A DNA stretch of 64,000 bases. Origin: Ptiloglossa arizonensis (Eukaryota; Arthropoda; Insecta; Hymenoptera; Colletidae). Each line of letters opens with the position of its first letter. The first letter of the stretch is position 1. Both the position numbers and the translations under genes were made by a program. The notes beneath the pieces were generated by a model. It saw only the letters and a list, made by a program, of their open reading frames with translations. It was not told the DNA's origin and searched no databases. Shown here piece by piece: positions 1-10,860 of this stretch. The stretch is from NCBI RefSeq assembly GCF_051014685.1, contig NC_135061.1:7732673-7796672 (forward strand), read 5' to 3'.

Positions 1-6
1 TTTCAG

Positions 7-209
7 GCGAGCTGTACGTAGAGGACCTAGGAGAGAGGCGGATCGTTTCCATCAGAATGGGTTGGTTGTGGGTCGAGGGTACTCCGATGAGGCTGCCATT
101 GAGGGCGTTGAACCTACGTCAAGCAGCGCCCAGTCTCTGTCAACCACACGTACTGGCTCTCGGTTTCACGCTCAGCGACTCGCAGGATCACACTCTTGCC
201 ACATTTTGG
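7..209 (+). CDS. Putative upstream exon of the serine/arginine-rich gene (partial at window edge)
   Basis: The window opens with a TTTCAG acceptor-like hexamer, and an exon from 7 to a GTAAAG-type donor at 210 is open in two frames. One frame (codons from 9) starts with an acidic, natural-looking stretch (ELYVEDLGERRIVSI). The other (codons from 8) looks natural from about position 50 on, with a serine/threonine-rich stretch (EGVEPTSSSAQSLSTTRTGS). Joining to the acceptor at 1343 keeps both frames open into the next exon. I do not recognise a domain. The exon assignment rests only on splice-site appearance and openness, and the gene certainly continues to the left of the window. Confidence 0.35.
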
Positions 210-1343
210 GTAAAGGAGGAGAATTTTGGTGTTTCGAATTTGGCGTCGTCCGTCGCGTGTCCCGACGATCGGAGAGATCCCGATACGCGAGAAGACGCAG
301 GCAGGCGGTGATAGTTGGAAACGGGGAGCGAATCGAAAAGTTGGAAGGCTAGGCGAGACAGAATAATTCGCCGCAGCACGCAATGTAATTGCATGTAAAT
401 GGCCTTTATCTACGGCACGATCCGTTTCCTTGGCTGTAAACACTTTCTCGCGTCGGCCGGCCCCTAAGAACTCCCGTTTTGCTGCAACTTCTAATTACGG
501 TCTAGCAGCGTCGCCATTCGATTTCTACGATCTCGTTATATAATACAATCCCGCGGCCGTAGTCTCGGCTGGTCAAACACCGATTCCTAGAGTTGACCAA
601 AAATTTCGGTTCGCCCGACTTTCTCTTCGCTTTGCATAACGAGTCTCGATCGGTGCTCCGGTTGTAAACGCGTGTACAATCCAATCCCGTCGACCGTGTT
701 CCATCGAACCGACCCGTTTCGATTCTCTCTTACTCACCGTTCGTTCCCCTTAAATTCGAGGAAGAGGGAACGGTGATCGATAACGTCGTGGGAATTTCGC
801 CAACGGGCACCGGATAAGATAGAGATAAAACGCGAAGGACGCGCGAGATGACGTAACTCGTATCCGTCCGAGGTGTACGGTAGGTAATAAGGTCAGTAGG
901 CAAGGTCAAAATCCGTTGCCGCAGTCTCGGCGATAAACCGACGCGTGGGAGATCCGTGCGCCATTCTCCCGTGACCCACCATTGTCAAGGAGTCCCACCA
1001 TCCTCCTCTCCTGGCGAACGAGTTCCTTCGGCTCGCTGGCTCAGTCGCTCAAAGGACGTCCGTGCAATCGTCTCGTAATATAGTATCTCGATTGAAAGGG
1101 GGGCTTGAATCGCTCCGCTCGTCGAGACTCGTTCGCGGAGAAGGGAAATTTCGAGGACGAAAAAGTCATTTGCGACAACTCGATACCCGATATTACGATG
1201 TATAGTAGTTAGCTAGGCGGTTGGAGATCGTCTCCTGCGAGACACGCGATAGACGAGAACCAAAGACGAACGCGGAACAAAGAGTTTCGAGACGGTTGTT
1301 TCGGTTTTCGCTAAGAGTAACGGAACCTTTCCCTTCTGCTTAG
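210..1343 (+). other. Putative intron of the serine/arginine-rich gene
   Basis: No coding exon is recognisable here. The right boundary is a strong acceptor: a pyrimidine-rich run followed by CTTCTGCTTAG ending at 1343. The left boundary is a plausible GTAAAG donor. The sequence is CpG-rich and without tandem repeats. Confidence 0.35.
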
Positions 1344-2927
1344 GCCGACACGGAGCCGATCTACTGGTCCTGGGTCAGAGCAATAGCGGCGGAGCTGGTC
1401 AGGCAGACACCGTTTCGGGCTCAACGTTGCCTGAACTTCTTGGAGATCCTAACGATATGTCCGAGAGGACCGGTCCCGCTCCCCGATAGCCCCACAGAGT
1501 CCCGAAGACGTTCGCGAAGCGAATTGCGTTGTTGGCCGGGTGATTCCCCAACGGAGAAGGATACCAGAAACTCCGCGACGATACTGGAGGAGTCCAGGAG
1601 AAGAGCCAGAAGCGAGTTGCGCGGTTGGTCCAGCAGCAATTCAAGCGACGAGGACCTCCTCGGAGAGTTTCGCAGCATACCGGCGATAATAACCAAGGAG
1701 CCACCGGTGACCAGGATTTGGGGTTGCAGCGAGAGTAGCGAAGGTAGCGACGACAGTCTACCTTGGGGCGGGGTCTGTCGTTCGAGCGTGGATTCCGTGG
1801 ACTCGAGTGCCTCGATTCCCGAGCCGGAGACCAGAGAGCAACGAATCCAGAGGTACAAGGAGGCCAGGCGACGAGAGAACGAGGCCAGAAGCAGGCGAGT
1901 CCTCGAGGAGGATGCGAGGAGACGGAAAGCGAGAGCCGAGGAAAACAACAACGAAGTTCTCAAGACGTACGGTTCCGGGAGATCGAGGAGCAGAATCTAC
2001 TCCGGAAACGATAACGACGACTTTTGTCCGACCTCGACAAAGAAGGAGCTCGACGTTGTTCGCGACGCCTCCAGATCGCGGAACGAGAAGGACGTTATCA
2101 GCAGACTACCGCCGGTGAAGCCGAACGAATTCTCCACGGTGAGATTCGAGGACGACCATCGCAACGAGGACGATAACAGAAACAACAACAGCGGCAACAA
2201 CGGCAACTATAGCCCCAAGAACGGTAACACGAGTCCCGGAATACTCAGAACGGACATCAGCGAAAGAAGAAGCAGAGCCAGGGAGAGACGGTGCGTCCGA
2301 GAGAAGGGGCAATCGTTACAGTCGCAGCAGGTCCCGAGCACCACGCTCGAGACCACGCTCCAAGAACGCAAGAAATGCCTGGCCCAATTGTCCTCCAGAA
2401 TTCCTGTACCGCGTCAACAGTCTCAAACACCCACCAAGGCTTCCGAGAACTCTACCTCTATCGTACTAGCCAAGTCGTCGACTTCCCTATCGGTCCTGAC
2501 CGAGCCTCCGCGCGAGGAGGACGTGGCCAGACTCCTCGAACGATGTCAGAGGGTGGATCACTACGTGCCGGTACGAGAGAAACTAACCTTGTTCGAGTCG
2601 CTCTCGAGATTGGGCGGTCGACTGGCCAGAAGTACCGAGGATCTCGGTCGTTCCTCCTCGAAACCGAGCCCTAGGGGAAAACAACGCGCCAGATCTCTTC
2701 ACGATCTTAACCGAGGAGCCAGGGCCGTACCTGTCAGGGAGATGTGTCGATTCTTCGAGGGTAGCGTCGAGCAAGACCCCAATCACAAGTCCGCCACTCT
2801 TGCCAAGACGAGATTCAGCGATCCCGTGACACCCACCAGGAACACGTGGAAGGATTCTACGAGTACGAAGGGCAACGAAGCGCCCTGCGTTCGATCCTCG
2901 ACGCGAAAGAAACATTATTTCAAGTAA
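1344..2927 (+). CDS. Large exon of a Ser/Arg-rich intracellular protein, possibly supervillin-related
   Basis: One frame is open from the acceptor at 1343 to TAA at 2925-2927 (about 527 codons), with no ATG near its start, so this is an internal or terminal exon. It encodes a charged, disordered protein: two similar serine/arginine segments (SPTESRRRSRSELR and EESRRRARSELRGW, about 1480-1625), acidic serine clusters, a long basic helix with RIQRYKEARRRENEARSRR (about 1843-1950), asparagine-rich spacers (about 2170-2230), and two related short motifs, VPVREKLTLFE and VPVREMCRFFE, near the C-terminus. The RIxRYKExRRR helix recalls the repeated RYKxERR motifs of the supervillin N-terminal half, an actin/myosin scaffold. 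That is resemblance only; no gelsolin or headpiece domain lies in the window. A possible donor (GTAACG at 2924) means the exon could also splice onward. Confidence 0.6.
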   Translation, partial: ADTEPIYWSWVRAIAAELVRQTPFRAQRCLNFLEILTICPRGPVPLPDSPTESRRRSRSELRCWPGDSPTEKDTRNSATILEESRRRARSELRGWSSSNSSDEDLLGEFRSIPAIITKEPPVTRIWGCSESSEGSDDSLPWGGVCRSSVDSVDSSASIPEPETREQRIQRYKEARRRENEARSRRVLEEDARRRKARAEENNNEVLKTYGSGRSRSRIYSGNDNDDFCPTSTKKELDVVRDASRSRNEKDVISRLPPVKPNEFSTVRFEDDHRNEDDNRNNNSGNNGNYSPKNGNTSPGILRTDISERRSRARERRCVREKGQSLQSQQVPSTTLETTLQERKKCLAQLSSRIPVPRQQSQTPTKASENSTSIVLAKSSTSLSVLTEPPREEDVARLLERCQRVDHYVPVREKLTLFESLSRLGGRLARSTEDLGRSSSKPSPRGKQRARSLHDLNRGARAVPVREMCRFFEGSVEQDPNHKSATLAKTRFSDPVTPTRNTWKDSTSTKGNEAPCVRSSTRKKHYFK

Positions 2928-3212
2928 CGCCGCGCGTTAAGAGAAACGAGTCGGAGATTCTGTTCCGCGTACGGGTAGTTTCGATCTGGATGTACTTTCG
3001 CGCCAAGTTTCCAACTATCGACTCCAGGGATCCTACGTGGTCGAAAGCAGGACTTTCTTAGTTGTACGAGCTACTTTACAACCTGGTTGCTACTAAACGG
3101 CATTCGATGTTGGAAAAACGCGTTAGGTTTTCAAACTCGTATCGTACGATGTCCCTGAACACACGGTTTAATATTTAACAACAATCTAGAACCTCGCCAC
3201 ATGAATGGCCGC

Positions 3213-3265
3213 GATCGTCGGAATCGTCGGAATCGTCGGAATCGTCGGAATCGTCGCAATCGTCG
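3213..3265 (+). repeat. 9-bp tandem repeat (GGAATCGTC-like)
   Basis: About six near-perfect copies of a nine-base unit related to GGAATCGTC. The period is a multiple of three, so the forward frame gives a VGIVGI string and the reverse frame a DDSDDS string. Neither has coding support. Confidence 0.85.
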
Positions 3266-4274
3266 CACTCGTGTCGGGAGAAAGTCGCTGCCCGGAGCAG
3301 CTGTTTTTTGCTCTTCAGGATTCGAACTGTGCTCGATTCTCGGCGCCAGCAAACTTCCGATCGACCGTTAAATATCCGAGCGCGGCGCAAAAACTTCTTG
3401 GACCCGATGCTTCGTTGAAATTTCTCCGTTTTGTAAATTTCTGTTATTTATTGCGTTCGTCTCACCCCGTTTCTGTAAAAAAACTGTCCGGAGCATCGGA
3501 ACCGCGACGAGAGAATATTTCGAACGCGATCCGAGCTCGCTCGCGAAGAGCGTATCGGATCGAAAAACGAAGCGAGAGGGGAGGATCGGAGAAACCGGTA
3601 ACTTCCATTCACCTGAGCGATCGTCGAGAGACGCTCGAACACCTGTCGTCGGATACAAGTAGAAGACGAGGACGGAACCGTGCCTCTGGACCCTTCTGTT
3701 TCCGGTTCCTCGTCGTTTTCGATTGTTATTCGAGCCACGGTGCGTATCGTCTCCGTTCTCCAAAGAAATCGTAGCGGTAAACGAGATACCGAGCTTGGGA
3801 AAATCGATTCCCGAGTTAGTCGAGCTCGCTCGACGCGAAACGATAATTGAATTCGATCGAATTTACACCTGCACCGTTTCCCTCCCGAAACGTCTTCGAT
3901 TGTTAATTTTTTTACGGAAAACGATCGATCGTAACTCTTTTCCAGCGTACCTGATCGAAGAGGATCCCGTTTCGTTTAGTTTTTGTCGCGTGGGCAAGAC
4001 CGTTGTAAATAATTAGTCGAAATGGAGGGCGGGAGAAAACGTAGCCGGGCTTATCGGTCGAATTTCGAACATCCGTTTCGACGATCAACGCGTGAACCGA
4101 TGTTGACTTCCGGTTGCCTCCAATCGGGACGGTAATTTCCGTTCCTGTTTCTCCCCTGCTCTCTCGTTGCTCGTTTTCTGTTCGGACTCAATTGGGTCGC
4201 GCGAGCGGTCCTTCAACCGTACACTCTGATCCATACGAATTAATTACGGAGACGCTAATTGAAACGGAAGAAGG

Positions 4275-4316
4275 GAACGAGAACGAGAACGAGAACGAGA
4301 ACGAGAACGAGAACGA
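4275..4316 (+). repeat. 6-bp tandem repeat (GAACGA)
   Basis: Seven perfect copies of GAACGA. In one frame they read as an EN dipeptide string, which I regard as incidental. Confidence 0.9.
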
Positions 4317-4694
4317 ACTACGGGCGTCCCGATGGTGTCGCGTTTTGCAACCGACGATGAAGAAGCAAGTCGAGACGACGACGTAATCAACCGATTAGTA
4401 TCCTGCGCGTTAAAGATGTTCAATTGTTGTTAGAATCGTGACTTATCGATCGTCGATAGTCTCGCAAACCTTGAGTCGTTACCGAATGAAATTAATGCTA
4501 ATAAACAAAGTGCCAAAAATGTTACGTTTTCTGCGAAGAGAAAAAAAAAAAAAGAACAAAAGTGTATAAAGAAACGAAGAAAAATAATTGTAATTAGAGA
4601 GTAGTAGAGTAAAGAAGTAATTGTAATTGCTTGTTTTAGGGTAAATCGATCGAAACGATGGAAGGAGAAGAAAAAATCAAGAAAAATGTTTCCG

Positions 4695-4740
4695 TTTCGT
4701 GTTTCGTGGTTCGTGGTTCGTGGTTCGTGGTTCGTGTTTC
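4695..4740 (+). repeat. 7-bp tandem repeat (GGTTCGT)
   Basis: Four to five copies of a heptamer GGTTCGT, with degenerate GTTTCGT copies at both edges. Confidence 0.8.
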
Positions 4741-6443
4741 GGTTGTTAGAGATCGCGGAATGTTTATTTATTATAAATGTATAGAACACGTTATCGATAG
4801 TCACGTTTCGTTGGTTCTGTAAGAATCTTGGTCAATTTCTCGATCGTAACGCGAATACAATCGCGGTGTCCCGATACGATTTCTTTTTGTACAGTAAACC
4901 GAATTGATTTAGCCGATCAAAGATTCAACCTCTTTATTTTCGTATTCGCGTGTGTGTATACGTGCATCGTATATGCTATAAAAATATAGATATAGATATA
5001 TAAAGAAAATTGTGTACGATCGCGCGACAATGTACGACTTGCGATTCAGTGTGCTTTGCGTATAGAACTGTAATCCGAGAAAAAGTATAATGGAAAGAAA
5101 CGTATGTATAATCATCGTCAACGGAAAGAGTTATTTAAACGACGGCCTTGTCGATCGAGCCTTGTCGATCGTCTGGTTGTTCGAATAAACGCGTTTCCGC
5201 ATAGTAAATCGACACAAATCGTGGGATCTGGCAAATTGTTAATCGTTCGACTAGTTGATTCGACGAATAAACCAATTCTCGTCGTTGAACCGCGATTCGA
5301 AGAGGAAGAGAGAAAAAGGGTTTCGTTGGAGAACGCCTCGTAGGATAACAACGACGCGATACAATTGACCCATGGAAATAGTTAACCCTTTGCACTCCTT
5401 ACTGGTTTTTTTTTTCTTTCTCCCCCCTTCTTTTTCTTATCTTTCTCTTGTAAAAGAAAAACAAGCGGGTCTCGATAAAATGTTGTATCGCAATAACGCA
5501 GAGCGTGTAAGAGATATATTGTTCATTTATGTGTAAGCGGTAAAGTAATTGCGTTCGGTCGAGTGTAGCTCAACATTGGATTCGGTGTAAGAAATGTGAT
5601 ATCGTGGCACACTCGACACAGTGAATGGTAAGGGTTAAGAATGTGTGTCCCTCCCGAAGGGAGCAAGGTTCGATCGCGACGACGTCTATGCGAACCGACG
5701 AGCGTGCAGACAGGGCGAGAACAACCCCTTGCAGTTCGGATTACCTTATCCGCGGGACTGTTCGGGCCGCACCGGGACCAAAAGGAAACGTACGCGCGCA
5801 CGTACTGAACGGACGTCTGTAAAAATGAAATTTATTCCGGACGGTCCGACGGTCCGACGCGGTCCGACGGGCGAAGCTCGTGAGAAGTCGTCCGAGCGCA
5901 GAGGGTTGCTCGCCATAGAACTGGTGAAAAAATAGGAAAAACTCGAGGCAGACGTTGTTCTTCCGCGGAAACCCTGTAAAACCGGTCGATCGCCAAAGAG
6001 GTCCTCTAGTCCCTCGTCGGAGGAATCCGAAAAGGCTACCCCCTACCCCAATCCCTGCAATACGCGCGATCACTCCCCGCTGGAAATTCGTCGCCCGGTT
6101 ACCGTGCTGAACTTTCCACGTCCGCGTCCATGCGTAATTATATCATTCACGAGCTATTTGTATTTACGTTTGTTGTAATAAAAGGGACGAATAATGGCCG
6201 TTACATAAAAGTGATTGTCGTTAGAAAGTCGCGCGCCACGGAGGCCTTGGCACTATCTCGCATTCGCTGCTTTATACTTTGTCCCTCTCCATCCCTCCTA
6301 CTAACAGCACTCTTTCTAGTACTATACCCTACCATACCCTCCTCGGAGGTGTTGGTGGTCTTTTATCTCTTTAACCGTCCGTCGCCCACGCGCGATTTTC
6401 CTTCTTTTTTTTTACGCGCCACGACCAACTCGCACCCAGAGGC

Positions 6444-6487
6444 ACGCGTTCGCGTTCGCGTTCGCGTTCGCGCTTGCGCTCGCGTCG
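6444..6487 (+). repeat. 6-bp tandem repeat (GCGTTC)
   Basis: About seven copies of a GCGTTC hexamer, degenerating to GCTTGC and GCTCGC at the right end. Confidence 0.85.
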
Positions 6488-9400
6488 CTAATTAGCGCGC
6501 GTTTTCGTAAGATCGCGAACAAAGATTGCTCCGGCCGCGCGATGAACTTTAGAAATGCTCAGAGGCTTGTGTAACGACGCAGCACCGTGAAATTATTGTA
6601 TCGGGAGTATTCGTTTCTCTTTTCGTTCGGGTCTGCGCGACGATGGACCGATTCGCGTCCATTTTCCCCAATTTGGACACCCTAGAGTCGGTTGACACAG
6701 GACGCGTCTGAAACCTGACGCGACGTCTTTCTTACGAATCTGAATACCCATTAGCGTTCGGAGACACTCGGAGCGATCGAATCGCGAAGAAACGAAATCG
6801 TTCGAGCGCTCAAGGTCTCGCCGAGACTATCCCCACAGTGACGTCTGTCGATGCGTCGCGGTAACTTTCTCGCTAATGGACCAAATAAAGAAGAAATACA
6901 GTTTCTGCGCGTCAACTTTCGGATAAAGATGGGAACAAAGCAATACGTTTCGGTCGAACGTAACGTAAATCGCGTTGCACTTTCCAAAACGTTGATTCGA
7001 GACGATTTTCGTCGAAAAGAATATTTTTGCAAATATATTCCTCGAAACGTTTACGGTATATAGATTTTAAAAAATTATACGAGCTCGAATAAAATATATG
7101 GAATTGAATGCGATTGTTGTTCTAAATTTTACTCTTTTGTATTATACATCGTCCTTAGACATTTCGTTATCGTATCGCAGTTGCTTCTTTCGAAAATTTT
7201 CTCCGTCGTTTTATTCTTTTCAATTTATCAGAGTTCTCCATAATTTCTATCGTACTTGTTCGCAACTATTAACATTTTACAGACACCTGTATTATTTTCG
7301 TTCCGCGATTTCAATCTTTCCTGTACACTGCGTATTCTTGTTTTCTCTTCTGTATTTTCTTTTAAACATACATTTACCGATCCACTCCCCTTCTCCGTAC
7401 CTGATCTCTCCTCGGGTCTCGAAACTTCTTCTTCTTCTGCTCTTGTTCCCGTGGTTTTTCGGTTTGCAATTTCTTTTCGTAACCGTCGCATCGTATCTCG
7501 ACAATATTCCCCGCAGCCTACGTTATTGAAATTGTTCAGTTCAGCCAATAATAATGCATGCGTTCCAACGATCGAGCTGGCCTGAAAATCTAATGGATCG
7601 AGGCGCGTGTTCGACGCGTCTACCTTAGACGAAATAAGTGTCTCTATTTCCATCGAGGTAAAATTTTTCTTACTTTCCCAACGTTCCGCTCGAATCGATT
7701 CATTTTACATAATTTTCACTCGTTTCTTTCAACGACCGTCGAAGAAAACCAATAAGAACACGCTCGGTGAAATGGTTGGGCGAATATGGTTGTTTCGCTG
7801 TTGCAACCCAACCCGTTTACTCAACGTCGGTGCACGAAATCGAATTGTCGCGGTAATAATTCAGCCGGTCCGAACTTACGAAAACCTTGACCAACGATCG
7901 AATGGAGTAAATTTGCGGTCGCGAAGGACGGTGGTTTTTCAAGAGACTTTTTCGAGCGTTCTTTGATCGGAATTTGTGTTTACGTCGCGGACCTTGATGC
8001 CGCTGGACGCCGCAGCTTCCCGCTCGTTTATTTACTTTAACCGTGGACTCGTTCTTGCGTTCGCAGGACCGCCCACTTAACGTTCCCGTGTAATTTTCAT
8101 TCCACGTACGTACGTACACGCGTGTGCGTGGAAAGCGGTAGATTCTAGCTAGAATCGACGAGGAGGCCGCGGTAATTTATTTGCCGACTTTAATGAAGTC
8201 AAATGCGTCGATAAATTATACGGAATCGTTAACCGATGGTACAGCTTGAACGGGACTCTGGAGAAAATCCAGGAGAGATCGTTGGTAATACGTGACGCTT
8301 CGTTCGAAGCTCCGAATTGCGCTGAGCGAGGTTAGCTCCGTTTCACAGCCCGAAGATCTCGGAACGACGTCGCGACGTTCACGTTGAGGATCAACGTGTT
8401 CAGCCTGACTAAAAAAAGTTTCGGCGAGACTAGGCTGCGCGCGAAATCGTCGTTGTCGTTGTCAGCAGGATTTTCCAGGGTTTTGGATTTCGATCGAAAA
8501 CGCTGCAAGGTCGTCGACCGTTTACCCGATTTCGTGACAGTTTTCGTTTCTTTTCGACGACGTGGCGTCGAGCCGATCTCTTTTTCGACACGGGTTACCA
8601 TCGACGGTGTCTCGGGAAAAAAGATTCGACGTAAACTAATGTCGACCGTAGATTACGTGCCAGGCTTCGTGTGTCCCGAGCACGGTTTCACGTTGGGTGC
8701 ATAAGAAACGCGGGTAATCGAGTGACTGGCCTTGATAGTTGCCGGTACCGGCCGCGCTAAGCGATTCAACGCGAAACAGGTACACGTACGTACCGTGCAT
8801 GCTGGCTAGGCACGTTGCGCTCGCGATACACCGATCTATCGATCGATAGCTCGGCTGGCTTTTAAAGTGCAGTGTACCGAGACTCCTACCGCGACGCTAT
8901 TTACTTCCAATTTATCTGATCGTGACCAGGGGAACTCGTACCTTGAAAACAGCCGTTTCTCGATCGAGAGAAACAAAGTTGCGCATCGAGGGAACCACGA
9001 TGCTTTGGAAAGTGATCTCGTTGGAAAATAGACGAGACTCCGATAGAGTTGTTCGGTTGAAAGTAAAACGTCTCCAGCTTTCATCGAGTACCATTAATAA
9101 CCACCGATGGGAACCAGTTTCTTCTTTGACCGGTGGTCGCAGTTTCGACGATGGCGTGCTCCGCGTCGGTAAATCAACCGTTGTTGGATTCGAACCGAGA
9201 ATCGTAATGCCATTTGCAATCGTTAGCATTACGCGGAGGAATTAAGCCGATGGTTAACTTTCTAAACGCGGATGGAAATGGAAACTCGGAAAGTTTATCG
9301 GTTGTTTCTTGCAAGATCAACGGAGAAGCCTACGCCCACGATGCATTAAAATATATGCAAGTCGGACATACGAGCGTTACGCATTTACGAGACGATGCAC

Positions 9401-10752
9401 TCGAAAATGGACGTGTAACGGATGTGCAACTTCCGTTGCAATATAGTTGCTCCATCTGTCGTTCGAGGTATGTTTATGCCGATGGTAAACTTTTCTTCGA
9501 TATCGACGCAGACGCAACACATTAAACGGATCTTTTAGCCTGCGAGAATTCGTAACGCGCATTCTGAAATACCGACCTCGTAAAGTGTTGGATATTTTAA
9601 AAAAAAAAATATCTAATTAATTGTTTCTACATAGAATATATATGTTTTTGTTTTATTTATAAAATTATATCGGTTAATAAATTATTATCGCATCTATAAA
9701 TAATTTATTTAATAATATATATATTAATTTCGTCTCTTGGAACGAAACAACGATAACTCGTTGGATATTGTACCTAGAACTACTTCAGCTATACAAAGTT
9801 GTATAAAGTACCGAACGAGTCTTAAATCTCTTTGTAGCACCGTCGACGGAAAATCGTGCATATTTATAGGAAAATAATTTCTGCTTTTGTCGCTTGATGG
9901 CGTCACCACCCCTATATAGACCGACATTGCAGAATCATTCCTACGATCCACCCTTTACGTGTATACGTTATTTCACATCGGTTCAAGCATGATATGCACA
10001 AACCGTAACTGCTACAACTTACTGGTATAATAGTTTTTAAGGCTAAAGTTTGATAACGTTACAAACGATACACAGGGAGAAATTTATATTTATTACCTCT
10101 ACCGAGGTTGGCAGTTTACTTAAATATCGTTCTTAAATGAAGAGGACTTGAATGCTTCGAAAGCACCGATATTTTGCGATATGAATATTTCAGACCGTAT
10201 GATAAACAATTGTTGTTGTTATTATTATTATAAACATTAAATATATCCAATTTTTATTTCAAGTGCTCTACTGCATTTTTAAGTTATTAAAAAGTAATAA
10301 ATTTTTACTAGAAAGAGAACTGTTTCGTAAAAATTTAAAAAATAATACGTAAACAATTTTAAACTTTGATAATCGTTTACATCCATTCAGAAATAAAAAA
10401 TTTAATAAAAATTTCATCTTTTTGGTGATTTTAATTTTTACATAATATGAAATTTCATTGTCGCCCGAAATTATACGTTTCTACAAAATTTATTTCTAAT
10501 AAACTACGAGCGAACCATCGTGCTTCCGGATTCGTATTAGAAACGAGAAATTGCCCAACAATTATCGGGTAGAGTTTACCTTTCCGTTTATCAATATTAT
10601 TTTCAATTTTAATTTCTAAAGATGTTAAAACCATTATACTTATATTTATACTTTTTATGTGTACTAATTTTGGAAAAAAATGCACCCTAATGATATTACA
10701 CTTCCATTATAGTCGGAAAAGATATTTCTATCGATTATAATCACGTACCAAT

Positions 10753-10860
10753 GTCGCCCAAACGAAAAGTCCGCTGTCAGTCCCCCTAGGGAGTGTCGCC
10801 GCCTGAACGAAAAGTTCACCGTCGGTCCCTCGGGACTGACGTCGCGGCGCTCAACGTGTT
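10753..10860 (+). repeat. GC-rich island with two imperfect direct copies and a near-palindrome
   Basis: Inside AT-rich DNA, a 108-base GC-rich island holds two related segments beginning GTCGCC at 10753 and 10795. Each continues through AACGAAAAGT and a GTCrGTCCC core. The second core is a near-perfect hairpin at 10821-10840 (GTCGGTCCC, two-base loop, GGGACTGAC). The first carries a CCCCCTAGGG core. It could be the remnant of a mobile-element end. Nothing here identifies a family. Confidence 0.45.

Larger units (their letters stand above)
2928..6200 (+). other. Probable long 3'UTR of the Ser/Arg-rich gene, or intergenic DNA
   Basis: No coding exon is recognised. Base composition drifts toward AT and several AATAAA hexamers occur (about 4500, 5186, 5266, 6178). 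The one near 6178, preceded by a T-rich run, looks most like a cleavage/polyadenylation site, which would give a 3'UTR of about 3.2 kb. Short tandem repeats lie inside: nine-base units at 3213-3265, six-base GAACGA units at 4275-4316 and seven-base GGTTCGT units at about 4695-4740. If the donor at 2924 is used, this would be intron instead. Confidence 0.3.

Noticed and set aside
7228..7653. 141-codon minus-strand open frame with a protein-like composition
   Set aside because: No family recognised, no splice or promoter context, and the region is pyrimidine-biased, which favours long open frames on the opposite strand. Expression data could revive it.
9170..9205. Possible minus-strand tRNA because of a perfect B-box-like sequence (reverse complement of GGATTCGAACC)
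   Set aside because: The flanking bases do not form a T stem, and no A box or cloverleaf is found at the right distance.
9250..9525. 91-codon plus-strand frame containing CSICRSRY
   Set aside because: Two cysteines are too few for a zinc-finger call; no homology or gene context is seen.
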